Below the pieces are notes generated by a model. That model made no database searches. It had not been told where the DNA came from and was given only the letters and a program-made list of their open reading frames with translations. A stretch of DNA of 64,000 nt, from assembly GCF_000826685.1 (NCBI RefSeq), contig NZ_JROO01000009.1, positions 62,001 to 126,000 on the forward strand, given 5' to 3'. Positions 19,164 to 27,743 of the stretch are shown one piece after another (position 1 is the first letter of the stretch; each line of letters begins with the position of its first letter). The DNA is from Streptomonospora alba. Lineage in GTDB: Bacteria; Actinomycetota; Actinomycetes; Streptosporangiales; Streptosporangiaceae. A program made the position numbers and the translations under genes.

Positions 19164-19861
19164 TCCGGGTGCTCGTCGTGGACGACGACTTCATGGTCGC
19201 GAAGGTGAACCGGCGGCTCGTGGAGCGGGTGCCGGGGTTCACCGTGGTCGGCGAAGCGCGGACGGGCGCGGAGGCGCTGCGCCTGGCCGAGGAGCTGCGC
19301 CCGGACCTGCTGCTGCTGGACATCTACCTGCCCGACATCAGCGGCGTCGACGTGCTGCGCCGGCTGCGCGGCGGCGGGGCGCCGGAGGTGGACGCGCTGA
19401 TGATCACCGCCGCCCGCGAGGCTGCGACGGTCCGCCGGGCGCTCCACGGCGGCGCGCTGCACTACATCATCAAGCCCTTCGACGCCGCCGCGCTGCAGGA
19501 GCAGCTGACGCGCTACCAGGAGGCCCGCCGCGTGCTGGAGGGGCCGGGCGTCCCCGGCCAGGCCGACGTCGACCGGGTGTTCGGCGGGTCCCGCGCCGCT
19601 CCGGCGGCCGGCGGCACGTCGGGTCCGGCGATGCCGAAGGGCCTGACACCGGAGTCCGCCCGCCTCGTCGAGGGCGAACTGCGCCGCGCGGGCGAGGCGT
19701 CCGCTTCGGAGTGCGCGGGCCTGACCGGGCTGTCGCGCGTCAGCGCGCGCCGCTACCTGGAGTACTTCGTCCAGGCGGGCAGGGCCGAGGTGCGCCTGCG
19801 CTACGGGACCGCCGGCCGCCCGGAGCGCCGCTACACGTGGGTCGGTCCTCCGGCGGAGTGA
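19160..19861 (+). CDS. CitB/DcuR-type response regulator
   Basis: A 233-residue regulator overlapping the kinase by 4 bp (GTGA). The receiver domain shows the acidic pair VVDDDF, the phospho-acceptor Asp in LLLLDIYLP, and Lys in IIKPFD. The C-terminal DNA-binding part (ECAGLTGLSRVSARRYLEYF) is the winged-helix type of citrate and malate regulators. It probably activates the divergent tctC2-B-A-C1 operon. Confidence 0.94.
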   Translation: MIRVLVVDDDFMVAKVNRRLVERVPGFTVVGEARTGAEALRLAEELRPDLLLLDIYLPDISGVDVLRRLRGGGAPEVDALMITAAREAATVRRALHGGALHYIIKPFDAAALQEQLTRYQEARRVLEGPGVPGQADVDRVFGGSRAAPAAGGTSGPAMPKGLTPESARLVEGELRRAGEASASECAGLTGLSRVSARRYLEYFVQAGRAEVRLRYGTAGRPERRYTWVGPPAE

Positions 19862-20043
19862 GCAGGGCGGGATCGCCCGCCTTTCGCCGGACCGCGCCGA
19901 TTTCACCGGCGAGGAGGAACGCACAGCCGCGAACAGCACACGGGCCGTCCATTGCAGCTGCCACCGGCCCGCACACCGGAGCCGGCGGTCAGCCACCTCA
20001 CCTTCCTCACGTCCGGTGTCACCAGCCGCCGGCCCTCATGCAG

Positions 20044-20376
20044 TTAATGGGCGGCCTCGTACTCGGCGACGATCGAGGCCGGTATACGTCCCCGATCATT
20101 GACCTGCTTGCCCTGCTGCCTGGCCCACGCACGGATATCGGCCGTGCGCTCTCTGCTGTTGCTCTGCCGATTCTTGCGTTTGGAGCCTGTGCTCTTCGTT
20201 CCCCGGACTTTGCGCGCGGACTCGACAAACGACGCGAGGGACCGCCGCAAATCCTCGGCGTTGTCGGAGTTGAGATCGATCTCATAGAACGTCCCGTCGA
20301 GTGCGAAAGACACGGTCTCCTCGGCCGTGCCGCCGTCCATGTCGTCGACGAGCAGTACCTGAACCTGCTGTGCCAT
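20044..20376 (-). CDS. lsr2: Lsr2 nucleoid-associated protein
   Basis: A 110-residue H-NS-like silencer of actinobacteria. The N-terminal dimerisation domain starts MAQQVQVLLVDDMDGGTA. The C-terminal domain binds the AT-rich minor groove through the RGR of KQVNDRGRIPASIV. GGAAGG precedes the ATG. Lsr2 coats AT-rich foreign DNA, which is relevant to the AT-richer amidohydrolase gene and island described here. Confidence 0.95.
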   Translation of the reverse strand: MAQQVQVLLVDDMDGGTAEETVSFALDGTFYEIDLNSDNAEDLRRSLASFVESARKVRGTKSTGSKRKNRQSNSRERTADIRAWARQQGKQVNDRGRIPASIVAEYEAAH

Positions 20377-21213
20377 TGCGGACCTTCCGAAACATATCGT
20401 GGAACATGGGAATGTGCGGGGTGGAAGCCGAATCGTCGACGGTTTCGCCGGACAGGCGGCCTCGGCGGACAGGCCGTATATCCTCCGCTGCGGGACATCG
20501 GGGACACCCGGGATGCCTCCGTGGAATCCTTCGGTGCGGCTGCGTATCGACTGCCGTCCACCGCGCTTGTGACGCATGTTTACGCCAGGAATGTATTCGC
20601 GTCAAGCTATCCGATCGATATCGCGTGAGCGGTTCACGGAGGGTCCTATCCGCGTCGAGGGCGCGTATACGCTCCTGTTCCGGTAGGCGCAGTGGCGTGT
20701 CGGCGGCCCGGAGGCCTTCGGTATGGACCGGATTCCGGGCCGAAGAAGCCCCGCCGCGGCCGCCGAAGTCCTTCACGGGCCACTCCGGAATGCCGACGAA
20801 TCACCGCATGCGTATTCGGCGACGGGCAAGTATGCGACTCGGGTGAAGGCGCGGATACCCGCCGCGCGTGGGCGGTGCGGACCGCGGCAGCCGGGGCGCA
20901 CACGGCAGGCAGGTGCACCGCCGTGTCGATTCTCGACGCCGCCCGGGCGGATTCCTCAGCCTCAGGGCATCGAGCACGCAGCGACCGAGCCGGAACACAT
21001 CCGATGTCCCGTCCCTCGCCGCAGGACGCGCCGCCGCAGGCGGTGCGGCCCTCGCCTGAACACCCGCCGAACAGCAGGGCCGAGACCGCTGTCCGACCTC
21101 TCCCGACACCCGGAATCCGGCGACTCGTTGAATCGGAGAGCGATGGCGCCTGTCCGGCGGAGCCGGTCGGCCCTGCCGGGGTTCGAATGGCGCCGGCAGA
21201 GCACCGGGCGGCG
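20377..21213. other. 837-bp stretch without a convincing gene
   Basis: Several GC-rich frames are open but none resembles a known family or has a credible ribosome site. The lsr2 promoter must lie in the first 150 bp. I see no RNA gene or repeat. Confidence 0.45.
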
Positions 21214-21354
21214 TCAGCCGGCGTCGGTACCGCCCTGTCGGAGGACCTCTCGCGGGTCCATGCGGTCCTCGTCTACCAACCGGTAGGCCACCTCGGTGAG
21301 GTACGCGCCGTGGTCGCGCGCGTAGGTGCGCAGCGTCTGGAACGCCTGGTCCAT
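21214..21354 (-). pseudogene. ANTAR domain C-terminal fragment
   Basis: Forty-six codons (MDQAFQTLRTYARDHGAYLT... to a TGA) match the last two helices of ANTAR RNA-binding domains, which act as transcription antiterminators. The preceding part, including the first ANTAR helix and any GAF sensor, is absent; upstream sequence in this frame is unrelated Arg/Pro-rich DNA. It appears to be the tail of a deleted regulator. Confidence 0.5.
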
Positions 21355-21547
21355 CCTCGCCGCGGCGGATCGCGCGCTCCTGCGACCGGCGGTGTCGGCG
21401 AGAGGGGGCCGACACCCCGGAGCAGGAGACCGCCCCTTCTTTCGAGCGGGGTGGCGAGCCGGCCACTGATGCATCCCCGCGCCGGCCTGAGCGGGCCGGG
21501 CGGCAAGGGATGCGCCGGCTACGCGCCGAGGGTGCCTACCCCGTTCA

Positions 21548-21961
21548 CTACTCCATGGACAGAGCGTCGAGCAGGTCGCCGGACTCGGGGTTGGGCAGAG
21601 CCCGCGCCGCATCCGCGATGGTGACGATGCCCACGAGGCGATCGCCGTCGATCACGGGGAGCCGCTTCACCTGATGGTGGGTCATGGTGGAGAGCAGTTC
21701 GTCGGTAGAGTCGTCGGCACCCACCGTGACGGCCTCGCCCTGGTTGAGTTCGCCCACAGGGGTGTCGAGGCGCCGACCGCGTGCCAGCCCACGCACGACG
21801 ATGTCGCGGTCGGTGATCATCCCCTTGAGGCGGTTCTCGGGGCCGCAGATGGGCAATCCTCCGACACCCAGACGCTCCATCTGCTCCGCCGCGGCCTGCA
21901 GTGTGTGGTCGGTCTGGGCGCATTCGGGATTTCGGGTCATGATCTCACGTACAGTAGCCAT
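21548..21961 (-). CDS. tandem CBS domain protein
   Basis: A 137-residue protein made of two CBS domains (IMTRNPECAQTDHTLQAAAE... and GELNQGEAVTVGADDSTDEL...). Each ends with the usual (I/V)-hydrophobic-(T/D)-DRD or TIADAA segment. Stand-alone CBS pairs bind adenine nucleotides and often belong to the dormancy/stress regulon of actinobacteria. The ATG at 21961 yields MATVREIMTR. No partner gene is adjacent. Confidence 0.9.
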   Translation of the reverse strand: MATVREIMTRNPECAQTDHTLQAAAEQMERLGVGGLPICGPENRLKGMITDRDIVVRGLARGRRLDTPVGELNQGEAVTVGADDSTDELLSTMTHHQVKRLPVIDGDRLVGIVTIADAARALPNPESGDLLDALSME

Positions 21962-22767
21962 CGTCGGCTCTCCGTTTCGTTATCGCTGCCAATGGGATCG
22001 CGGACACCTCCGCGGCACGCGGGCTCCTCCGGGCCGGTGCATGTCCCCAGCCCGTCTCCGGAATGAAGCCCTTGGGAGCAGTGGACCGGCGGTTCCGGCT
22101 TCCACGCCGCGCCCTTGACGACGAAAGAGAATCGCCGGGCGACGAAACCAGAACGCCAATGGTCATCACAATGCCCACAACGGCTGCCGGTGCGAATGCG
22201 CAGAGGCTCCGCCGACAATACGCATATTTCCAATAAGCAACATTATGATGTCCCTATCCGGCTACTGCCCTGGCATCAGCTGAGAAAACATCGCGGTGTG
22301 CTCGTCGTGCCGAACGCCCAGTCACACCCTGGTTGCGCCGGTTCGTTGCCGCCGAGCGGCCGCCGCTGAGCCGTTTCCTGTCCGCGCCGGCCCCGATCGG
22401 CTGCGCAGCCCCTTCCCGTCGCCCCTCGGCCGATGGCGGCCGTCCGCGCCCGCGAAACGGCAACCGGGCGAGAATGCGCAGTCCCGCGACGGAAATTCCG
22501 GCCGGATCATCGCCGTGGGTCGAAGCTCGCGGTTGACCGTGCAGTATCGACCCTCCTGCCGGCACGCCGACCGTGCTCGCCATCGCCGCACTCCTCCGCT
22601 TTCGGTAGGAGCCGCCAGGAGTGCGATCTGCCGACCGCGAGCCGTGGGACCGGGCGTGCTCCATCGGTGCGCCTGTCCGAAGACGACTGGCGTGGGACAA
22701 CGAGGCCGCCGCGCCCTCTGCGCGGCTGTGTAGCGGTGGAGCGCACGGACGGAGTGACGCTTCGCCC
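21962..22767. other. 806-bp stretch without a convincing gene
   Basis: A short AT-richer patch lies at 22215-22260 and may be promoter DNA for the minus-strand CBS gene or a relic. The rest is GC-rich with only spurious open frames. No RNA gene is visible. Confidence 0.45.
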
Positions 22768-22796
22768 TTGCGCCACGTATCGCGCAGGCGGATACT
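22768..22796 (+). promoter_or_regulatory. sigma-70-type promoter giving a leaderless mRNA
   Basis: TTGCGC (22768-22773), a 17-bp spacer and GATACT (22791-22796) stand so that transcription would start at or within a base or two of the GTG at 22804. There is no Shine-Dalgarno site before that GTG, which fits a leaderless transcript. Confidence 0.55.
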
Positions 22797-22803
22797 TAAC
22801 CTT

Positions 22804-23145
22804 GTGGCACAGTATTCGGCGGAGCTCGACGGGGTCTTCCTCGCTCTTGCGGACCCGACGAGGCGAGCCGTGGTCCACCGCCTCGGGCAGGGCCCGGCGA
22901 GTGTCGGCGACCTGGCCCGCGAGGCCGCGATGACACTTCCTTCGTTCATGAAACACGTGCGGACGCTGGAGTCGAACGGGCTGATCCGGACGGCGAAGTC
23001 CGGCCGCGTACGCACCTGCGAACTCAACCGGGAACGGTTCACGGTCGTCGAGGACTGGTTGGAAGAGCAGCGGCGCCTCTGGGAGGCGGGCGCCGATCGA
23101 CTCGACCGGTTCGTCACCGGCGCCGAGGAGAGGAACGACGTATGA
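22804..23145 (+). CDS. ArsR-family transcriptional regulator
   Basis: A 113-residue winged-helix regulator (VAQYSAELDGVFLALADPTR). The fold core is RRAVVHRLGQGPASVGDLA with recognition helix TLPSFMKHVRTLESNGLI. There is no obvious metal-binding cysteine motif. It overlaps the next gene by ATGA and heads a three-gene operon with an SRPBCC protein and a reductase. That combination is common in actinobacteria and usually autoregulated. Confidence 0.92.
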   Translation: MAQYSAELDGVFLALADPTRRAVVHRLGQGPASVGDLAREAAMTLPSFMKHVRTLESNGLIRTAKSGRVRTCELNRERFTVVEDWLEEQRRLWEAGADRLDRFVTGAEERNDV

Positions 23146-23612
23146 ACCCCGACCTTGATCTCAGTATCGAACGGGTCATTCGCGCGCCCCGCAAGGCCGT
23201 GTGGGACGCCTGGACCGATCCGGCCGGCCTGGCGCAGTGGTGGATACCCGCCCCGATGCTGTGCCGCGTCGACCGCTTGGAGGTCCGCCCCGGCGGCGCT
23301 TTCGTCACGCGGATGAGCGAAGACGGCGCCACGTTCGTCCCGCACATCGACGCGTGTTTCCTTCTGGTGGATCGGCTTGAACGCCTTGTGTTCACCAACG
23401 CCGTGGACAGCGGATGGCGGCCGGCGAATCCCGCTCCCGTGACGATGACCGCCGAGATCACGATGCAGGATCACGTGGACGGCACCGACTACCGGATCAT
23501 CGTGCGACACGGCGACCCGGCCGCGAGGCGGCGCCACGCCGAACTGGGCTTCGCTGAAGGCTGGGGCACTGTGGCCGACCAGCTCACCCGTTTCGTGGAG
23601 GCCGCCCGATGA
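23142..23612 (+). CDS. SRPBCC (AHSA1-like) family protein
   Basis: A 156-residue START/Bet v1-like ligand-binding protein. IERVIRAPRKAVWDAWTDP then LAQWWIPAPM are AHSA1 hallmarks. It overlaps the ArsR gene upstream and the reductase downstream by 4 bp each, so the three are translated as a unit. The ligand is unknown. Confidence 0.92.
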   Translation: MNPDLDLSIERVIRAPRKAVWDAWTDPAGLAQWWIPAPMLCRVDRLEVRPGGAFVTRMSEDGATFVPHIDACFLLVDRLERLVFTNAVDSGWRPANPAPVTMTAEITMQDHVDGTDYRIIVRHGDPAARRRHAELGFAEGWGTVADQLTRFVEAAR

Positions 23613-24235
23613 AGATCACGATGACGCATTTCGTCACTCTCGACGGGGTGAGCCAAGGGCCCGGTTCGCCCACGGAAGACACGAGCGACGGTTTCGGCGC
23701 CGGAGGTTGGCTCGTGCCGCACATGGACGAGGTATTCGTCCAGCGCACCTCCGAATGGCTCGACCGCGCCGACGGACTGCTGCTGGGACGCAGGACGTAC
23801 GAAGCATTCGCACGCGACTGGCCACAGATCACCGATCCCGGCGATCCCTTCACCGAGCGGATGAACGCCCTGCCCAAGTACGTCGTGTCGAACACGCTCG
23901 CGACCGGAGGCTGGGCCCCGACCACCGTGCTTCGCGGCGACCCCACGACGGCCGTCCGCGAGTGCGCCGAGCAGCCAGGACGTGAACTCCAGGTCCACGG
24001 CAGCGCCCGACTCGGCAACACCCTGCTCTCCGCGGGCGTCGTCGACACCCTGCGCCTCGTGGTGGCCCCCGTCGTGCTCGGATCGGGGCGGCGCCTGCTC
24101 GCACATCCGAGCACAGCGACCGGTCTGCGACTCGTTAGGCACGAAGCGACGGCACAAGGCCTGCTGCTGCTCGAGTACCGCACCACGGGCAGCGCCCGCA
24201 CCGCCCACTACGAGGGCGTAACGAACCTGCCGTAG
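23609..24235 (+). CDS. dihydrofolate reductase-like (RibD C-terminal) protein
   Basis: A 208-residue RibD_C-type reductase, third gene of the ArsR operon. Diagnostic segments are MKITMTHFVTLDGVSQGPG, GLLLGRRTYEAFARDWP, LPKYVVSNTLA and the VHGSARLGNTLLSAGVVDTL strand-helix. It is a paralogue of the protein at 9545. Reaction unknown; the fold implies NADPH use. Confidence 0.91.
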   Translation: MKITMTHFVTLDGVSQGPGSPTEDTSDGFGAGGWLVPHMDEVFVQRTSEWLDRADGLLLGRRTYEAFARDWPQITDPGDPFTERMNALPKYVVSNTLATGGWAPTTVLRGDPTTAVRECAEQPGRELQVHGSARLGNTLLSAGVVDTLRLVVAPVVLGSGRRLLAHPSTATGLRLVRHEATAQGLLLLEYRTTGSARTAHYEGVTNLP

Positions 24236-24377
24236 ATGCGGAGTCCGAGGCGGTATCCGCATTCGGGAGCCGGGCAGCCCAGCAGTTCTCGTGGTGGATG
24301 TAGAGAGCGGCTTACCGGCTCCGTCTCACCGGGGAACGTGCGGCCACCGCGGCCGCACCGAGCGAAGGAGGACCGGT

Positions 24378-24818
24378 ATGGCGATCCAGCGGATGGACAA
24401 CGTCCTCATCGTCGTCGACGACCTTGAAGCTGTTGTTGCGTTCTTCGTCGAACTGGGCATGGAGCTGGAGGGCAAGGGGCCGCTCGAAGGGCGCTGGGCG
24501 GAACGCGTCATCGGGCTCGATGGCGTCCGGCAGGACATCGCCATGCTGCGGACCCCAGACGGCCACGGAAGAGTAGAGCTGGCGAAGTTCCACCGGCCGA
24601 AGGCCGTCGAGCCCGAGCCGAAGAACGCGCCGGCGAACACCCTGGGGATCCGTCGCATCATGTTCGCAGTCGACGACATCGAGGACGCCATCGCTCGCCT
24701 GCGCACCCACGGCGCCGAACTCGTGGGGGAACTGGAGCGGTACGAGGACAGCTTTCTGCTCTGCTACGTCCGCGGCCCCGAGGGCATCGTCGTCGGACTC
24801 GCCGAGCAGCTCGGCTGA
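24378..24818 (+). CDS. VOC (glyoxalase/bleomycin resistance) family protein
   Basis: A 146-residue protein with two beta-alpha-beta-beta-beta modules (MDNVLIVVDDLEAVVAFF... and RRIMFAVDDIEDAIARL...). The final YVRGPEGIVVGLAEQ supplies a family-type metal ligand (E). AAGGAGG stands 7 nt before the ATG. Members may isomerise, dioxygenate or sequester small molecules; the role here is undetermined. It is separate from the ArsR operon. Confidence 0.9.
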   Translation: MAIQRMDNVLIVVDDLEAVVAFFVELGMELEGKGPLEGRWAERVIGLDGVRQDIAMLRTPDGHGRVELAKFHRPKAVEPEPKNAPANTLGIRRIMFAVDDIEDAIARLRTHGAELVGELERYEDSFLLCYVRGPEGIVVGLAEQLG

Positions 24819-24894
24819 AGGCCGCCGAGAGGCGCCGGCTGCGCAGACCACGCGGGACCGGTTCCGCTTTTGCCGGCTTCCCGGCTCTACGCGG

Positions 24895-24924
24895 TTGCCC
24901 GCAGGCGCGCGCCTGACATAAAGT
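24895..24924 (+). promoter_or_regulatory. promoter with palindromic operator inside the spacer
   Basis: TTGCCC (24895-24900) and TAAAGT (24919-24924) are 18 bp apart. The perfect 14-bp palindrome CAGGCGCGCGCCTG fills 24902-24915 of the spacer. This is the geometry of a repressor-controlled promoter. It would give a leader of about 125 nt to the HelD-like gene. Confidence 0.6.
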
Positions 24925-25057
24925 CGTCCTTTCCTGTCTGGCGGCAATTCTTATTCTGCTGCGCTGAGGATCGCGACGCACCGGGCGCTTCCCGGGGCGG
25001 GACCCGCGCTGCCGCTGCTCTCCCTTGCGTCCCGCCGATCACCGAGGCTGCCCTTCC

Positions 25058-27313
25058 ATGGCCGAACCCCTGTCCGATACTTCCGGCGACCCCGAAATCA
25101 ACGCCGAACGCGCCTTCCTCGCCGCTGCGCGCGCCGCGCTGCGCAGGATGCACACCGACGTCGTCTCCACCGAGACCGTGCAGGACAGCGCAGAGGACGC
25201 CGACTACTACTTTCCGAACAAGCTGCTGGAGATGGACCGCCGGCGCCGCGCCGCGGCTCTGGCCGACCTGCCCGACGTCCCGCTGTTCTTCGGGCGGCTC
25301 GACTATCCGGTCGGCACGGTCTACGAGCACGGCGGCGACCCGCCCCCGTCCAGCGCCGCCGCGCCCGTCGCCCCCGCCTCCGACCCCGGTGCGGCTGCCG
25401 TGTCGACCCGCACCGACGGTGCCGACCGCGTGTACATCGGCCGGCGGCACGTGCACGACGGCATGGGCAATCCGCTGGTCGTCGACTGGCGCGCACCCAT
25501 CTCCGGCTCCTTCTACCGCGCCGGCCCCGCCGACCCGCAGGGTGTGCTGTGCCGCCGCCGCTACGGGTTCTCCGACACCGCCGAGCTGACGGCCTACGAG
25601 GACGAGCCCTTGGCGGCCGCACCGTCACCCCAGGAGGGTTCCGGCGCCGCGGGCGGCTCGCAACTCGCCGACGAGCTGCTGCACGCCGAGATCGAGCGTC
25701 CCCGTACCGGGCCGATGCGCGACATCGTCGCCACCATCCAGCCCGAACAGGACGACCTCGTGCGCGCGCCGCTGCGCCCCACCCTGTGCGTGCAGGGCGC
25801 CCCCGGCACCGGCAAGACCGCGGTGGGCCTGCACCGCATCGCCTACCTGCTCTACACCGAGCGCGACCGGTTGCGCCGCGACGGCGGCGTGGCCATCCTC
25901 GGGCCGAACCGCTCGTTCCTGTCCTACATCCGCCGGGTCCTGCCCGCCCTCGGCGAGGTCGGGGTCCGCCAGACCACCGTCGAGGAGCTGACCGCCCACG
26001 TTCCGGTGAGCCGCACCGAAAACCCCGCCGCCGAGCGGACCAAAGGCGACGCCCGCATGGCCGAGGTCATCCGGCGCGACCTGTGGGCGCAACTGCGGCC
26101 GCCGCAGGAGACCCTGGTGGTGGAGCGCGGATCGCGGCGGTGGCGCATCCCCGCCGACGAGCTGGACGGCGCCCTCACCGAGCTGCGCAACCGCGACCTC
26201 GCCTACGGCGCCGGCCCCGGCCTGCTGTCGCAGCGCATCGCCCACCTGCTGATGCGGCGAATCGAGAATGAAGGCGCGTCGGTCGAATCGGGGACCCTGG
26301 GCGCGCTGCGCCGCAACAAGGCCGTCAGCGCCGCCGTCCGGCACATGTGGCCCAAGGCCGATCCCGTCAGGCTGGTGCTGGGCCTGCTCACCGCCCCCGA
26401 CCGGCTCGCCCGCGCGGCCGAGGGCATCCTCACGCCTGAGGAGCAGCGGGCCGTGCTGCTGCCGGGCCGCCCGCGCGGGCCCAAATCCGCCGCGTGGTCG
26501 ATCGCCGACCTCGCCCTGATCGACGAGGCGGCCGGGCTGATCGAGCGCCCCGGCACCCTGGGCCACATCGTCGTCGACGAGGCCCAGGACCTCAGCTCCA
26601 TGCAGTGCCGCGCGGTCGCCCGCCGCTGCTCCCGCGGTTCCCTGACCGTGCTCGGCGACATCGCCCAGGGCACCAGTCCGGCGGCGGTGGACGGATGGGA
26701 GGTTCTGCTGGGCCACATCGGCCAGCCCGACGCCCGCCTGGCCGTGCTTGACCGCGGTTTCCGGGTGCCCGCCCAGATCATCGACTACGCGGCCCGACTA
26801 CTCCCCGAGATCGCCCCCGGCCTGGGGTTGCCCACCGGGGTGCGCGGCGGCACCGACGCGCTGCACATCACCGCGACCCGTCCGGACGAGCGGCTCGACC
26901 AGCTCGTCGCGTCCTGCCGCGAGGCGCTGAGGGGACCGGGCTCGGTCGGCGTCATCACCGCCGACGCCGAGGCCCCCGCGGTCGCCGCGCGGCTGCGCGC
27001 CGAAGGGCTGGAGACCGCGGTGGTGGGCGAGACCGAGGACGCCTTGGAAGCCGCGCGCCTGGCCTGTGTGCCGGCCACGCTGGCCAAAGGGCTGGAGTTC
27101 GACGCGGTGGTCGTCGACGAGCCCGCACGCATCGCCGCCGCCGGGGCGCGCGGGCTGCACCGGCTCTACGTGGTGCTCACCCGGGCGGTGACGAGCCTGC
27201 GCATCGTGCACGCCGAGCCGCTGCCCGAGCCGCTCGGGAGCCGGCCCGCCGAGGCGGGCGCCGCACTGGCAGCGGCGGCGGGGGGCGGTACGCGCGGCGG
27301 CCGCGCAGACTGA
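25058..27313 (+). CDS. HelD-like UvrD/Rep-family ATPase (RNA polymerase recycling factor)
   Basis: A 751-residue superfamily-1 ATPase. The N-terminal arm (residues about 1-80) is helical. FFGRLDYP and VYIGRRHVHD then VDWRAPISGSFYRA are typical of HelD. Walker A is GAPGTGKTAVGLHRIAYLLY, Walker B/motif II is VVDEAQDLSSMQ, and a C-terminal helicase motif is LAKGLEFDAVVVDEP. HelD proteins push nucleic acid out of stalled RNA polymerase; the actinobacterial HelR branch contributes to rifamycin tolerance. Whether this one does so is inference. GAGG precedes the ATG. Confidence 0.9.
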   Translation: MAEPLSDTSGDPEINAERAFLAAARAALRRMHTDVVSTETVQDSAEDADYYFPNKLLEMDRRRRAAALADLPDVPLFFGRLDYPVGTVYEHGGDPPPSSAAAPVAPASDPGAAAVSTRTDGADRVYIGRRHVHDGMGNPLVVDWRAPISGSFYRAGPADPQGVLCRRRYGFSDTAELTAYEDEPLAAAPSPQEGSGAAGGSQLADELLHAEIERPRTGPMRDIVATIQPEQDDLVRAPLRPTLCVQGAPGTGKTAVGLHRIAYLLYTERDRLRRDGGVAILGPNRSFLSYIRRVLPALGEVGVRQTTVEELTAHVPVSRTENPAAERTKGDARMAEVIRRDLWAQLRPPQETLVVERGSRRWRIPADELDGALTELRNRDLAYGAGPGLLSQRIAHLLMRRIENEGASVESGTLGALRRNKAVSAAVRHMWPKADPVRLVLGLLTAPDRLARAAEGILTPEEQRAVLLPGRPRGPKSAAWSIADLALIDEAAGLIERPGTLGHIVVDEAQDLSSMQCRAVARRCSRGSLTVLGDIAQGTSPAAVDGWEVLLGHIGQPDARLAVLDRGFRVPAQIIDYAARLLPEIAPGLGLPTGVRGGTDALHITATRPDERLDQLVASCREALRGPGSVGVITADAEAPAVAARLRAEGLETAVVGETEDALEAARLACVPATLAKGLEFDAVVVDEPARIAAAGARGLHRLYVVLTRAVTSLRIVHAEPLPEPLGSRPAEAGAALAAAAGGGTRGGRAD

Positions 27314-27743
27314 CCGGCACCCGGGTCGATCGGCCTGGACGGTCTCTTCGACCTCTTCGACCTGATCGATTCGATGTCCGCGCCTGAAATCCGCTGTCGA
27401 CATCGGGCGAGGGAACCGGGGCCTCTTCGGCGGTCGTGCGCCGATCGGATCGCCGACCACCCACCGAGCCGCTGATCCCGTCCGCGGTTCGCGCCTGGCA
27501 CGTCATGCGCGTCCACTCCTCCCGGTCAGCTGCGCGAATCCCCCCGTCGTACAGCTGGCGACCGGACCGGACACGATGACCTTCGACAGCGACTCGCGCG
27601 CCCGCGACCGTGCGCGGTTGCAGCGGCATCCGGCCCGGCCGCCCTTCGCCGACGGCGAAGACGGCAACCGCCTGGCCGCGGACATGGCGCCCGCCCGCAA
27701 CGGAATCCCCGGCCGCTGAGGCCGGAACGAGCCGCGGCCGCTG
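27314..27743. other. 430-bp stretch without a convincing gene
   Basis: Convergent intergenic DNA. A 46-codon plus-strand frame (27576-27716) lacks any family resemblance and I do not accept it. No terminator hairpin with a T-run is evident. Confidence 0.4.

Noticed and set aside
24925-25057. A riboswitch or attenuator in the HelD leader
   Set aside because: No leader peptide, terminator/antiterminator pair or known riboswitch motif could be recognised in this stretch.
27576-27716. A 46-codon plus-strand ORF after the HelD-like gene
   Set aside because: No ribosome site and no resemblance to DUF397 or other small families on closer reading.
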